Below, piece after piece: positions 1 to 7,181 of a DNA stretch of 49,560 bases (position 1 is the first letter of the stretch; each line of letters starts with the position of its first letter). Origin of the DNA: a virus; the IMG/VR virus record IMGVR_UViG_3300006793_000053, positions 1 through 49,560 of that record, one strand, 5' to 3'. The position numbers were made by a program, and so were the translations under genes. Under the pieces are notes generated by a model, which was not told the origin of the DNA, ran no database searches, and saw nothing but the letters and a program-made list of their open reading frames with translations.

Positions 1-67
1 CAGTTTTACTATTAGCGGTTGTATTTTGTGACATTTGTGTACTCGAGTTTTTACTTTCTATACTAAT

Positions 68-123
68 ATTATAGCATTTATCTGCTGATCTGTCACGGAA
101 AATAGTGCTGTAAGTGCTTGATT
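68..123 (-). promoter_or_regulatory. Promoter cassette, copy 1 of 5
   Basis: Read on the minus strand this has -35 GTGACA (91-96), a 17-nt spacer and -10 TATAAT (68-73). It is preceded by the 13-nt element AATCAAGCACTTA (111-123), which recurs at four other sites in the window. It lies just past the HNH gene stop and points to a gene beyond the left edge. The boxes and the repeated element are seen directly; promoter activity is inferred. Confidence 0.7.
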
Positions 124-135
124 CGAAAAAGTTTT

Positions 136-579
136 CTAAACATACTGATTCTTAGGAGTCATTGTGTCCTCGTTGAGTACTGTCTTGATGGCATGACAGT
201 CTAAACAAAGAGTCTGCAGATTATCATCGTCATTATTCCCATGATCACCATCTATATGATCTACTGTTAATAGAGTACGTATTAGTCGATTTTTTATCTT
301 AAGATCTTCTATTCGCTGTACACGGCTATCAGTTAGTGGAGTATAACCACAATGTTCACAGTGAGTTTTACGTTGGTGGCTATATACTTTTTTAGTAGTA
401 GCCAGTCCTCCATATTGTGCTAGATTTTTTTGGTGATTCCTGCACAGATGCTCACTTCCAGGGCCTTGATAGGCTGTGAGAAAATTCTCACAGCCATCAA
501 TACTACATCGTGTTTTTCTGGCCTTTCTTAGTGCAACACCTTCTTTGAGAAGGTCTTTGTTTGGGTCACGTAAAGTCAT
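136..579 (-). CDS. HNH endonuclease
   Basis: A 147-aa protein with a C-terminal HNH (His-Me finger) nuclease domain. The zinc pair CEHC lies near residue 75, the catalytic stretch TVDHIDGDH near 105-113, and LCLDC-H near 123-128, with an Asn-rich segment between. The N-terminal half carries another Cys/His cluster (CSIDGC and CRNH) that may bind zinc or DNA. The domain is small and stand-alone as in phage homing-type or packaging-associated HNH enzymes; which role applies here is unknown. The start overlaps the stop of the upstream gene by one base (TAATG), so the two are translationally coupled. No intron or split gene is visible next to it, so a homing role is only a possibility. Confidence 0.85.
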   Translation of the reverse strand: MTLRDPNKDLLKEGVALRKARKTRCSIDGCENFLTAYQGPGSEHLCRNHQKNLAQYGGLATTKKVYSHQRKTHCEHCGYTPLTDSRVQRIEDLKIKNRLIRTLLTVDHIDGDHGNNDDDNLQTLCLDCHAIKTVLNEDTMTPKNQYV

Positions 580-1910
580 TAACCTAACTCCTTCTTTTTA
601 AAGTCATACTGAAATTTACCAGTGAAGATTGGCAACTCTTTTGAAAATCCTGCTTTAGCAATTGCTTGACAAATCCAAGTAGGAGCAACCTCTGTTTGAT
701 TGCATCGCTCGTTATATGCACTCTTAACCTGTGCATACTGTCTTCTATACCAACTCTTGTACGCTGTTGTAATCATCTTAGACTTTTTAGATGTATGTTT
801 TCTCCAAGTATTCTCAGTAACGGCACCCAAATACTTTCCAAATTCACGCACATAATCATCGTCTACAGTAATTCCCTGTACGTCACATGCACGAAAAATG
901 TGTGCCATGTTGTCAATTTCCAGAGGTTCTATAGGCTTGTCTGAAAGAAACATATTGTGATACTGAAAAACCCGACGTAGCACACTACTCTTCCACTTAT
1001 TAACATCGCGCCCTGTTGCAGGAAATATTTCTGAAGGACGGGATACTGCGCCCGGCTCATCTGTATCTCCAAACTTTTCATGTGTAAAGAAACAGTTGAA
1101 TTCTTCTAAAGCACTCTGAATTTCTTCGAAACGCACACTCCATGGATCTTTATCTCCGTTATTGCGTACAGACCAGACGTGTTGCATATACAAATCAATC
1201 TTGTCCAAGGGCTTAGTCATAGTGTCATCGTGAACGCCAATAAAACGTTTTCGCAATTTAGAAATGTCACGGCCTGGGTAAATGGCTACTGGTATCTCAA
1301 GTTCCATTGCTTCTTTTAAACTCATACCAAACGCAAACATAGCGACAGAGATCAACGCTAATGTCGTATGCTGGCCGTCCCAAATAGCAAACAAACCCTT
1401 GCGTCGATACTGAGTCTCAGCATCTGGATCTATGTCATAAGGGTACAAGCGAACAATGTTAACAAAGAAAGGATCAAATTTGCCAACAATATCTAGTATC
1501 CAGTCAGAATCAACTACACGCTGGATTGATGCATTAATGAGCATGTTCTTGAGTTTAACACGCTCTTTCTTATTAGCAGACATTTGCACCATGTCTGCAT
1601 ATATATCAGCAAATTCTTTATACTGTGGGTTACGATTGCGGAATTCCTCGCCTAGTTCTTTAAGAAAGTCTGGCAGGTCTGGATCTTTCTCAATGATAGC
1701 ATCAATAAAACGTTCAACTAGTTCTACAATTGTATCTTCAGTAGTATTGAATTTTTCATTGAACTTTTTAGCGTAACTCCAATCGGAATGGTAAGCAGAG
1801 TTAGTAGGAGAAAGATGAGAAAGATCTTCGATATTCTCAGGTCGGGATTGCCCGACAACTTCTTGTTTTAGATGTGCTGATTGCACACCACGAAGGTGTA
1901 AAATAGTCAT
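579..1910 (-). CDS. ParB/DGQHR-like phage protein
   Basis: A 443-aa protein. Around residues 177-187 it has WDGQHTTLALI, the core motif of the DGQHR branch of the ParB/sulfiredoxin-like fold (seen in DndB-type proteins and ParB-like nucleases). An alpha/beta region follows and the C-terminus is helical. The family points to nucleotide- or DNA-dependent work, but the exact function is unknown. A sigma70-like promoter lies 110-140 nt upstream, and the leader between promoter and start holds a perfect 26-nt palindrome. The downstream HNH gene overlaps its stop. In phages such proteins can be regulators or nucleases; autoregulation through the palindrome is inference. Confidence 0.6.
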   Translation of the reverse strand: MTILHLRGVQSAHLKQEVVGQSRPENIEDLSHLSPTNSAYHSDWSYAKKFNEKFNTTEDTIVELVERFIDAIIEKDPDLPDFLKELGEEFRNRNPQYKEFADIYADMVQMSANKKERVKLKNMLINASIQRVVDSDWILDIVGKFDPFFVNIVRLYPYDIDPDAETQYRRKGLFAIWDGQHTTLALISVAMFAFGMSLKEAMELEIPVAIYPGRDISKLRKRFIGVHDDTMTKPLDKIDLYMQHVWSVRNNGDKDPWSVRFEEIQSALEEFNCFFTHEKFGDTDEPGAVSRPSEIFPATGRDVNKWKSSVLRRVFQYHNMFLSDKPIEPLEIDNMAHIFRACDVQGITVDDDYVREFGKYLGAVTENTWRKHTSKKSKMITTAYKSWYRRQYAQVKSAYNERCNQTEVAPTWICQAIAKAGFSKELPIFTGKFQYDFKKKELG

Positions 1911-1964
1911 ATTGTTTTCCTTGTTCCGGTTAATAGAACGATTAAAGTAAGCTCTAATACGAGC

Positions 1965-1990
1965 GTAACGCTCGTTTAAACGAGCGTTAC
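1965..1990. repeat. Perfect 26-nt palindrome in a leader
   Basis: Positions 1965-1990 read identically on both strands (13-bp arms GTAACGCTCGTTT with no loop). The site lies between a predicted promoter (2023-2051) and the start at 1910. A second inverted repeat, TAGTAAG/CTTACTA at 1992-1998 and 2009-2015, abuts it. No U-tract follows on either strand, so a simple terminator is unlikely. An operator for a dimeric regulator, or an mRNA hairpin, fits better. Confidence 0.7.
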
Positions 1991-2022
1991 TTAGTAAGAC
2001 ATTATTGCCTTACTATCTAAAT

Positions 2023-2051
2023 AGTGTACTAAAAATTGTACAAATTGTCAA
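2023..2051 (-). promoter_or_regulatory. Sigma70-like promoter for the DGQHR gene
   Basis: Minus strand: -35 TTGACA (2046-2051, perfect), 17-nt spacer, -10 TACACT (2023-2028, 4 of 6). It sits immediately after the terminator of the MoxR unit and before the palindromic leader of the 579-1910 gene. Confidence 0.5.
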
Positions 2052-2068
2052 TCTTTTTTTAATATTTT

Positions 2069-2122
2069 TTAATAATTAAAAGTCCCCCCGGAGTTTATCC
2101 AGTATTGCACTGGCTCCGGGGG
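2069..2122 (-). terminator. Rho-independent terminator after the MoxR gene
   Basis: A 9-bp GC stem (CCCCCGGAG 2085-2093 with CTCCGGGGG 2114-2122) is extended by an inner 5-bp stem (2099-2103 with 2109-2113). On the minus strand it is followed by ACTTTTAATTATT. It starts 15 nt after the MoxR stop codon. Confidence 0.8.
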
Positions 2123-2137
2123 TTCCCAAGTACTCTG

Positions 2138-3253
2138 TCAGCCTTCCATCGCCGAGATTACATACTTGCCGAAGCGTTTATGAAACTCGTCAAACGACTT
2201 GAGTTTGCCCGGCACCAGCGGAAGGTTATAGTTAGTGAGTGCCATCTTAGCACCCATCACCGTAACTTCTGTAAGAAAGTTATCCATCATAAAGCGGAAG
2301 AAGTTATCGCACATTTCGTGCCATTCTTTGCTCGGGTTAGCCTTTTTCGATTTATTAAAGGAATCCCGTAATTCGTAGCACATTGCGACAGTCAGCGAGT
2401 ACATTGCTGATACTTCTTTGACATCCAGTTTCTTAACACTACCGTTAAGAATGTCAGTCGGATTAGGCAGTTTGCCGGAGTGTTTGCGATGGGCGTTAAA
2501 CTTAATAGCCATGCCCTCGCCTACTGTACCAGCAACCAAATCAGTCACTTCGCCCTCAGACATTTCAACGTCATCTTCTTGATCGTTGAGTAACTCGCTC
2601 ACAAACGTCCACGAGCGCGGAGTAGCAAAGGATCTCTCGTTAGAACCAGAATCGAAACTGTAGAGATCGTTCTTAGCGAACGTTAGATAACCTAAAACAT
2701 CCGGATGAATCTGTCGCTCAACTGCCCATTCCTGCCAAGTGTCAAAGTCGGCAGTCACTTCAATATGTACGAAGCGGTTAGCCAACGGGGCAGGCATACG
2801 GTATGTCACACCGCGGTCAGTTTCACGGTTACCAGCCGCCACAATAACGACATTATCAGGCAGTTCGTAAGTACCAATTCTGCGATTAAGCACCAACTGG
2901 TAAGCGGCGGCCTGTGTCGCCATCGGAGCAGAGTTCATTTCGTCCAAAAACAAAATAATAGTTTCAAACTCCTTGGCAAGTTCTTGTGACGGCAAATCAA
3001 CTGGTGGCGCCCAAGACATATTGTTTTCAGTCTGGTTGTAGTATGGAATACCGCGTAAATCGGTCGGTTCCATTAGAGCCAGTCGTAAATCAATCATGTA
3101 ACCGTTGACTTCACCAGCCAACTGATTAACCAGATCTGACTTACCGACTCCGGGAGGTCCCCAAAGGAAGACAGGTCGCTTACGAAGCATCGCGCGTCTA
3201 ATAGCCTTCTTGGCTTCCTTCAGGGTGTTAGTTCTGTTTTCTTGAGTGCTCAT
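2138..3253 (-). CDS. MoxR-type AAA+ ATPase
   Basis: A 371-aa AAA+ ATPase. Walker A is GPPGVGKS (residues 32-39), Walker B is ILFLDEMN (about 100-107), the sensor-1 segment VVAAGN lies near 135, and an arginine-finger-like stretch PLANRF follows. The spacing matches the MoxR/RavA branch, whose members remodel partner complexes, often with a VWA-domain protein. No VWA gene lies in this window, so the partner is unknown. The gene follows a 118-aa gene by 20 nt under the same cassette promoter and ends at a strong terminator, forming a two-gene unit. ATPase assignment is firm; biological role is open. Confidence 0.85.
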   Translation of the reverse strand: MSTQENRTNTLKEAKKAIRRAMLRKRPVFLWGPPGVGKSDLVNQLAGEVNGYMIDLRLALMEPTDLRGIPYYNQTENNMSWAPPVDLPSQELAKEFETIILFLDEMNSAPMATQAAAYQLVLNRRIGTYELPDNVVIVAAGNRETDRGVTYRMPAPLANRFVHIEVTADFDTWQEWAVERQIHPDVLGYLTFAKNDLYSFDSGSNERSFATPRSWTFVSELLNDQEDDVEMSEGEVTDLVAGTVGEGMAIKFNAHRKHSGKLPNPTDILNGSVKKLDVKEVSAMYSLTVAMCYELRDSFNKSKKANPSKEWHEMCDNFFRFMMDNFLTEVTVMGAKMALTNYNLPLVPGKLKSFDEFHKRFGKYVISAMEG

Positions 3254-3273
3254 TGTACTTGGGTCTCCTTAAA

Positions 3274-3630
3274 TTATCGAAGGTACTTCGGGCCATGCTC
3301 TGTGATAACGCTCTCACCACAGTCATCGCTAAAAATGTTACCACGTACACCGTTTTTGACAGGCGCTTTCCACGAGCCTTTTAAAATGTCACCGTTTTGC
3401 ATATTAACAAAACTGTGAACACACTGGCCATCACGGAATATTTCTTTTCCGTCATTATCATAACCGCGGCTTCGCTTGATAACTTTCGCATACTTGCTAC
3501 CGAAATGAACCTGAATATAATCTGACGGAGAATGAGTAAAGCCGGCCCGCTCAAAATATTCGTCCTGCAGTTTTTGGACCACATCCATATATTTGTAAAG
3601 TTGGTCCTTCATTTCTCTAACTGGTTTCAT
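3274..3630 (-). CDS. Hypothetical protein, first gene of the MoxR unit
   Basis: A 118-aa protein that I do not recognise by function. It has a helical N-terminus (residues 1-30) and then a beta-rich half with DGKEIFRDGQCVHSFVN and a C-terminal GSWKAPVKNGVRGNIF segment like a small beta-barrel domain. It is read first from the promoter cassette at 3668-3722 and is followed closely by the MoxR ATPase, so a shared role is plausible. No signal peptide or membrane segment is visible. Confidence 0.7.
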   Translation of the reverse strand: MKPVREMKDQLYKYMDVVQKLQDEYFERAGFTHSPSDYIQVHFGSKYAKVIKRSRGYDNDGKEIFRDGQCVHSFVNMQNGDILKGSWKAPVKNGVRGNIFSDDCGESVITEHGPKYLR

Positions 3631-3667
3631 ATCTTGCGTTCCTTTGTTTCTTTAGTGTATATAATAT

Positions 3668-3722
3668 ATTATACAGACTTTTATTGAAATGTCTAGAAAT
3701 TGGCACGTCTAAGTTATTGATT
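3668..3722 (-). promoter_or_regulatory. Promoter cassette, copy 2 of 5
   Basis: Minus strand: element AATCAATAACTTA (3710-3722), -35 TAGACA (3690-3695), 16-nt spacer, -10 TATAAT (3668-3673), then the shared downstream stretch AATATATTATATACACTAAAG before the 3274-3630 gene. Four related copies occur elsewhere. Confidence 0.75.
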
Positions 3723-3795
3723 TATAAAGGATTTTAAAAATATATTGAAATATATTGAAATATAAGGGTTTTTTAACGATAAAGTATAAAAGATT

Positions 3796-3816
3796 CGGGG
3801 GGCATTGCGCCCCCCG
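3796..3816 (-). terminator. Rho-independent terminator after the wHTH gene
   Basis: An 8-bp stem CGGGGGGC (3796-3803) / GCCCCCCG (3809-3816) with loop ATTGC. On the minus strand it is followed by AATCTTTTATACTTT. It lies 28 nt after the stop of the 3845-4090 gene. Confidence 0.8.
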
Positions 3817-3844
3817 TTATTCCTTTGCAATCAGTGAGTACTGA

Positions 3845-4090
3845 TTACTGACCGGCTAGTGCGCGGTAGCCTGCGGCTACTACTGCTCGAGAAGGAGTAC
3901 CCAATCGATACTTGTTCACGACGCGACCTTTTGTGTCGGAATGTGCGTTCAAGTAAATTGCGTGACCTTTGAATCGAAGATTCTGAATCGTCGCACCAGG
4001 GTTACCTACACTATAGCGCGATGCGATCTGCGCTGAAGAGAGTTCCTGTCCATCTTGAAGAGCGTTAAGTACTTTTTCAGTCTTAGTCAT
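3845..4090 (-). CDS. Small winged-helix DNA-binding protein
   Basis: An 81-aa protein with a predicted helix-turn-helix: KVLNALQDGQELSSAQIASR (residues 6-25), then a recognition-helix stretch NPGATIQNLRFKGHAIYLN and a wing ending YRLGTPSRAVVAAGYRAL. Similar short proteins recur in marine T4-like phages. DNA binding is inferred from the fold pattern; targets are unknown. Two possible promoters lie upstream and a clear terminator downstream, so it can be expressed alone. The start is preceded by AAGGAAATG, a weak Shine-Dalgarno. Confidence 0.7.
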   Translation of the reverse strand: MTKTEKVLNALQDGQELSSAQIASRYSVGNPGATIQNLRFKGHAIYLNAHSDTKGRVVNKYRLGTPSRAVVAAGYRALAGQ

Positions 4091-4187
4091 TTTACATTTC
4101 CTTAGGCGTTATGCCATTATCAAGTTTAGCAGTATGGGACTGCTGACCCCTTCGTGATAATCACGAAATTCTTTAACAATGTATACT

Positions 4188-4216
4188 ACTCTACACTACC
4201 ATTGGGTTTTTGTCAA
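4188..4216 (-). promoter_or_regulatory. Possible proximal promoter of the wHTH gene
   Basis: Minus strand: -35 TTGACA (4211-4216), 17-nt spacer, -10 TAGAGT (4188-4193, 4 of 6). It lies about 100 nt upstream of the start at 4090. An inverted repeat, TCGTGAT/ATCACGA (4153-4165), lies in the leader. Confidence 0.4.
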
Positions 4217-4263
4217 CCCTTTTTACTAACTTTTTTGTAAGTTTTTCAACTTGTTTTCTAACT

Positions 4264-4292
4264 ATGATACACTCATACTCTATATTTGTCAA
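4264..4292 (-). promoter_or_regulatory. Sigma70-like promoter, distal, wHTH gene
   Basis: Minus strand: -35 TTGACA (4287-4292), 17-nt spacer, -10 TATCAT (4264-4269). The -35 overlaps the last codons of the 4289-4528 gene, as at several other promoters in this genome. Confidence 0.6.
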
Positions 4293-4528
4293 GTATTTTG
4301 GTCCATTATTTTTACATCGGCGAATGGTACTAGAAAAACCCAACCTTTTTCATGGTCTTTGACTTCGTACACTTGGGTTTCCCTATCTATTGCTCTAATG
4401 TACCCTACTCTGGTCAGAGTTTTTTCTCCTACTACTGGCAAGTCGATTGTAGAGAATGAACCACCTGGCCGGCCGAATTCGTCTATAGGAAGCAATTTCT
4501 TATACGTGCATTTAGGATCGTTATTCAT
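4289..4528 (-). CDS. Hypothetical protein
   Basis: A 79-aa unrecognised protein, mostly beta-rich (SFSTIDLPVVGEKTLTRVGY, then QVYEVKDHEKGWVFLVPFAD), which suggests a small SH3-like barrel. It starts next to the stop of a two-membrane-segment gene in a run of small genes that begins at the cassette promoter near 7071. Its 3' end overlaps a promoter for the next gene. Confidence 0.55.
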   Translation of the reverse strand: MNNDPKCTYKKLLPIDEFGRPGGSFSTIDLPVVGEKTLTRVGYIRAIDRETQVYEVKDHEKGWVFLVPFADVKIMDQNT

Positions 4529-4699
4529 TTAGTCTAAATTCCCTGTGATTAATAACACTATCAATAAGATAGCTATACCGCTTATCCAAGCAAAGGATTG
4601 AAACAATCCTGTAAAAAAATCTGACGGATGGTTCGACAAGTAGTGAATATTAACGCCAATACTTAGCAGTGGAACCAAAAATAAAAGCCAATAAAACAT
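4529..4699 (-). CDS. Small membrane protein
   Basis: A 56-aa protein with two hydrophobic helices (about residues 2-17 and 34-53). The open frame extends further upstream to 4756, but that would overlap the 98-aa gene by over 50 nt. The ATG at 4699 directly follows that gene's stop (TAGTATG) and gives a protein beginning in the first helix, so it is preferred. Function is unknown; small two-helix phage membrane proteins can be holin-like or superinfection proteins, without evidence here. Confidence 0.5.
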   Translation of the reverse strand: MFYWLLFLVPLLSIGVNIHYLSNHPSDFFTGLFQSFAWISGIAILLIVLLITGNLD

Positions 4700-4700
4700 A

Positions 4701-4997
4701 CTACACTTCCAAGTTAGTATTAGGCACGGTCCAAGAGCCATATTGACCACAGTCAACTAACACTCTTGATCTCTTCACTTCCTTAATATACCCTGCCATC
4801 TTAGGCGGTACTTTGCCTCTGTGAGTCTTGCGTCCAGTTCTTACTACGACCTTGTCGCCTATCTTTAGTGACTTCATAATACCACTACCTTTCCGTCTAC
4901 GGTGCATCATGATAGTCTGTTGGGCTGATTCAAGTTCTTTTAGGGTCATTTCTTCAAAGTCTATATTCATAAACTTTTTATAAGTGTTGCTCATCAT
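4701..4997 (-). CDS. Hypothetical protein with SH3/KOW-like C-terminus
   Basis: A 98-aa protein. Residues 1-40 are helical. Residues 43-98 (KIGDKVVVRTGRKTHRGKVP, then AGYIKEVKRSRVLVDCGQYG) have the rhythm of a basic SH3-like or KOW barrel, as in nucleic-acid-binding or ribosome-associated proteins. This is pattern reading only. It sits in the same co-directional run of small genes. Confidence 0.55.
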   Translation of the reverse strand: MMSNTYKKFMNIDFEEMTLKELESAQQTIMMHRRRKGSGIMKSLKIGDKVVVRTGRKTHRGKVPPKMAGYIKEVKRSRVLVDCGQYGSWTVPNTNLEV

Positions 4998-5003
4998 AAT
5001 TAA

Positions 5004-5192
5004 TTACCAAGCGTCGTTTTTCCAAGTGTAATAGTTAAGCCTTAATTTGGCTACTTCCCCATCAAAGTTTTCCGTCAAATATTTGGTAAACTTCTTTGGA
5101 GTCATTTCAGGACAGTCGTCCGCAATCCAGATACGATCTACTTCAAAGTAAAGATCAACGTCTGACATTTTTTTGGGGTCAATTTTATTCAT
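5004..5192 (-). CDS. Hypothetical protein
   Basis: A 62-aa acidic, helical protein with a Trp-rich C-terminus (YYTWKNDAW). It is unrecognised. It starts 10 nt after the coiled-coil gene's stop and is 6 nt from the next gene, in one transcription unit. Confidence 0.5.
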   Translation of the reverse strand: MNKIDPKKMSDVDLYFEVDRIWIADDCPEMTPKKFTKYLTENFDGEVAKLRLNYYTWKNDAW

Positions 5193-5202
5193 AATTTTTC
5201 TG

Positions 5203-5493
5203 CTAACGTTTTTTAACTGGGCCGCCTTTCATAATTCCAGATTTCATAAATTTACCGATCCAGGTACCAATTAGCGCACCTAAGCCAATGGAAACTGCAA
5301 CCCCAACTCCATTTTCGACGGCTTTTTGCCGTTCTAATTCGGCTTTTTGCCGTTCTAATTCGGCTTTTTGCCGTTCTAATTGTTGGAAACGTAATTGCTC
5401 CAAATACGATCTTTCTTGTTCTAGTTTCAACAATTGTTGTTTTTGAATTTCCAACTGTTGTTTTTGAATTTCTTGTTCAATATCGTTACTCAT
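5203..5493 (-). CDS. Coiled-coil membrane-anchored small protein
   Basis: A 96-aa protein. The start at 5493 is chosen because GGAGGAGAACATG gives a strong Shine-Dalgarno; it overlaps the upstream gene by 8 nt. Residues 1-60 form a Gln/Glu-rich coiled coil with repeats EIQKQQL and ELERQKA. Residues about 66-84 are a Gly-rich hydrophobic segment (GVAVSIGLGALIGTWIGKFM), then a basic tail. The layout suggests a membrane-tethered oligomer; function is unknown. Confidence 0.6.
   Translation of the reverse strand: MSNDIEQEIQKQQLEIQKQQLLKLEQERSYLEQLRFQQLERQKAELERQKAELERQKAVENGVGVAVSIGLGALIGTWIGKFMKSGIMKGGPVKKR
5320..5382 (-). repeat. Three tandem 21-nt repeats inside a coding region
   Basis: Three near-identical 21-nt units (5320-5340, 5341-5361, 5362-5382; the last differs at its final base) each encode the heptad ELERQKA of the coiled coil. 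The seven-codon length keeps frame, so copy number can change without breaking the gene. A second repeat pair encoding EIQKQQL lies at about 5441-5480. Confidence 0.85.
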
Positions 5494-5914
5494 GTTCTCC
5501 TCCAGGTCCTCGTCCATATCCACCAAAATATTGTGGCCTGCGTCTGGCAGTTTCAAACGTGCCAACGGTGATTGCAATTGCTCCAAGTAATGCTACATGA
5601 GCAACGGTACTAATACCAAATGCGGTCCAACTGCCCGTGATAATACCAAACACAATACACCACAACCATGCTAACAATTGCATAATCGTATGCCGTGTAC
5701 GCAGGTCTGGAATTTGACTTAGTGGATTTTTATTATGATTCATTACCACATTCCAACAATCATATACCCATTCCCTCATTGATCTCACCTTTTTGAATAT
5801 CACTTTGATAGGATAATAAGCGTCAATATCATCTCGGTATTCAATTGCATCAAAGACGTTATGAAACTTTTTTGATATCTTTCTGTCTCTGAAATATGCG
5901 GTAACTCTATACAT
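5486..5914 (-). CDS. Two-helix membrane protein, hypothetical
   Basis: A 142-aa protein. The ATG at 5914 overlaps the previous stop (TAATG) and is preferred over the one two codons upstream. The basic soluble N-terminus (residues 1-75) starts MYRVTAYFRDRKISKKF. Two hydrophobic helices follow at about 78-98 and 101-121, then a Gly/Arg-rich tail (FGGYGRGPGGEHE). Unrecognised. Confidence 0.55.
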   Translation of the reverse strand: MYRVTAYFRDRKISKKFHNVFDAIEYRDDIDAYYPIKVIFKKVRSMREWVYDCWNVVMNHNKNPLSQIPDLRTRHTIMQLLAWLWCIVFGIITGSWTAFGISTVAHVALLGAIAITVGTFETARRRPQYFGGYGRGPGGEHE

Positions 5915-6270
5915 TAGCAAAAGTTTCCTCTTGATTTATGACCACCAGCACTGAGTGGGGTACCTGCCCGATCTAGGGCATAGTGGTAACATGGATGCAC
6001 CTGCTGAATTTCTTGGCCGTGCATACGCAATTCGATCTCGGGTATCATGGCAAGAATGTAATCGAGAATACGCTCATAACCGGTGTAGGAGCAATCTTCG
6101 GGGTTCTCAAAATGTTCTCCGTTCATTGCCTCAATTGCATACTTTGGATCTCCCATCACCTTCTCAATTGACTTGAGCAGATTGTAAGGGTGACCATCTT
6201 CAGTCTCAAGGTCAATAATCCAATCAGGGCCACTGTCACCAAATCGTTTTGGGTAGGGTGTCATAGTCAT
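5914..6270 (-). CDS. Hypothetical protein
   Basis: A 118-aa protein starting MTMTPYPKRFGDSGPDWIID. The ATG at 6270 overlaps the upstream stop (TAATG), so it is chosen over a longer form from 6300. It is acidic and mixed alpha/beta, with a C-terminal HPCYHYALDRAGTPLSAGGH segment. The repeated His/Cys residues could bind a metal, but I recognise no family. Confidence 0.55.
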   Translation of the reverse strand: MTMTPYPKRFGDSGPDWIIDLETEDGHPYNLLKSIEKVMGDPKYAIEAMNGEHFENPEDCSYTGYERILDYILAMIPEIELRMHGQEIQQVHPCYHYALDRAGTPLSAGGHKSRGNFC

Positions 6271-6488
6271 TATTTTAATACTCCGGAGATATGTGGCCAT
6301 TCGCTCAGTTTACGCATAAATTTAGCAAACTCATTCGGATCTTCTGACCGAGTATCTACCCACTGATTCCAGAGAAACGCATCCCAGAAGGCAGGAACTT
6401 GAGGACAGTCCTGACTCATAAGGTGTTTGAACTCGGCCTGACTCATTGGAACCTTATATTCTTTCGCCATGTAAGATTTATTAATCAT
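6270..6488 (-). CDS. Hypothetical protein
   Basis: A 72-aa, Trp/Phe-rich, helical protein with a QAEFKHLM segment and a central FWDAFLWNQWVDTRSEDPNE stretch. It overlaps neighbours by TAATG at both ends, so it is translationally coupled with the gene driven by cassette copy 3. Function unknown. Confidence 0.55.
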   Translation of the reverse strand: MINKSYMAKEYKVPMSQAEFKHLMSQDCPQVPAFWDAFLWNQWVDTRSEDPNEFAKFMRKLSEWPHISGVLK

Positions 6489-7036
6489 TACGCTGTCAAC
6501 TCCTGAAGCATATTATACGCTTCTTGTCGTGAAAGACTCATGTTACGATGGTCCTTCTTAGTGATACAAAACAAGGCCCATAACTGCTTCTTGGTTGCCT
6601 CGCCTTCGAGATTGGTCCACTTCTTCGTAGACTTCTTTTTAGCCTTAGGCTTAGAGCCTTTCGCAGTCTTAGCCGGCTCGTATACATATGGCTGATCCCA
6701 CTTGCCGAGATTGATGTCCACATACCAACCAACATCAAAGTAGTCCGTCATAATGTCGGAGTTATCGTGGTTACCGGTGTTGAGCAGTTTTTTGGCTTTG
6801 AGCAAAAACTCCTTGGCTTTACCAGTCCAATTATTTTCAATCCAGTATACATTAACCTGTCGGTTATAGTCATCAGCATTGCTGGATTTATTGAAATCAA
6901 TGGCACCGGACTTAATAGTGAGCACTACAGATCTGTGATCGCGTACGGATAACGATCCTTTTAGTCCATACTCTTTCAGCAATTTCTTCATCTCTGGTTG
7001 GACTGCCTTTTTCATTTCTTGACTGTAGTATGCCAT
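6488..7036 (-). CDS. Conserved phage protein of unknown function
   Basis: A 182-aa protein of a type widespread in phages. The N-terminus has MKKLLKEYGLKGSLSVRDH and VVLTIKSGAIDF. The core GNHDNSDIMTDYFDVGWYVD (about 90-109) is highly characteristic. A Lys-rich linker (residues 125-142) joins a C-terminal helical segment (TKKQLWALFCITKKDHRN) like those in accessory DNA-binding proteins. No biochemical role is known to me. It is first in a run of genes read from the cassette promoter at 7071-7125, with AAAGGA as Shine-Dalgarno. Confidence 0.75.
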   Translation of the reverse strand: MAYYSQEMKKAVQPEMKKLLKEYGLKGSLSVRDHRSVVLTIKSGAIDFNKSSNADDYNRQVNVYWIENNWTGKAKEFLLKAKKLLNTGNHDNSDIMTDYFDVGWYVDINLGKWDQPYVYEPAKTAKGSKPKAKKKSTKKWTNLEGEATKKQLWALFCITKKDHRNMSLSRQEAYNMLQELTA

Positions 7037-7070
7037 TTCTTTTCCTTTGTTTCTTTAGCGTATATAATAT

Positions 7071-7125
7071 ATTATACAGTATTTGGCAGAAATGTCACGA
7101 AAAAAGTTGCTCTAAGTGCTTGATT
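7071..7125 (-). promoter_or_regulatory. Promoter cassette, copy 3 of 5
   Basis: Minus strand: element AATCAAGCACTTA (7113-7125), T-run, -35 GTGACA (7093-7098), 16-nt spacer, -10 TATAAT (7071-7076), then ATATTATATACGCTAAAG and the gene start at 7036. This is the closest match to copies 2 and 5. Confidence 0.8.
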
Positions 7126-7181
7126 TATAAGGAGTTTTAAAATATAGGTGTATTTTTAGCCAAATATGCCCAAAATCAGCA

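Noticed and set aside
666-944. Plus-strand frames over minus-strand genes (such as 666-944, 7441-7683, 27563-27826)
   Set aside because: They are antisense to well-supported genes, show no family motifs and have no plus-strand promoters; they are shadow frames.
1965-1990. Palindrome as a rho-independent terminator
   Set aside because: No U-tract follows on either strand and it lies between a promoter and the gene it precedes.
4700-4756. Longer N-terminus of the two-helix membrane gene
   Set aside because: It lies wholly in the 98-aa gene's coding sequence; the ATG at 4699 directly follows that gene's stop.
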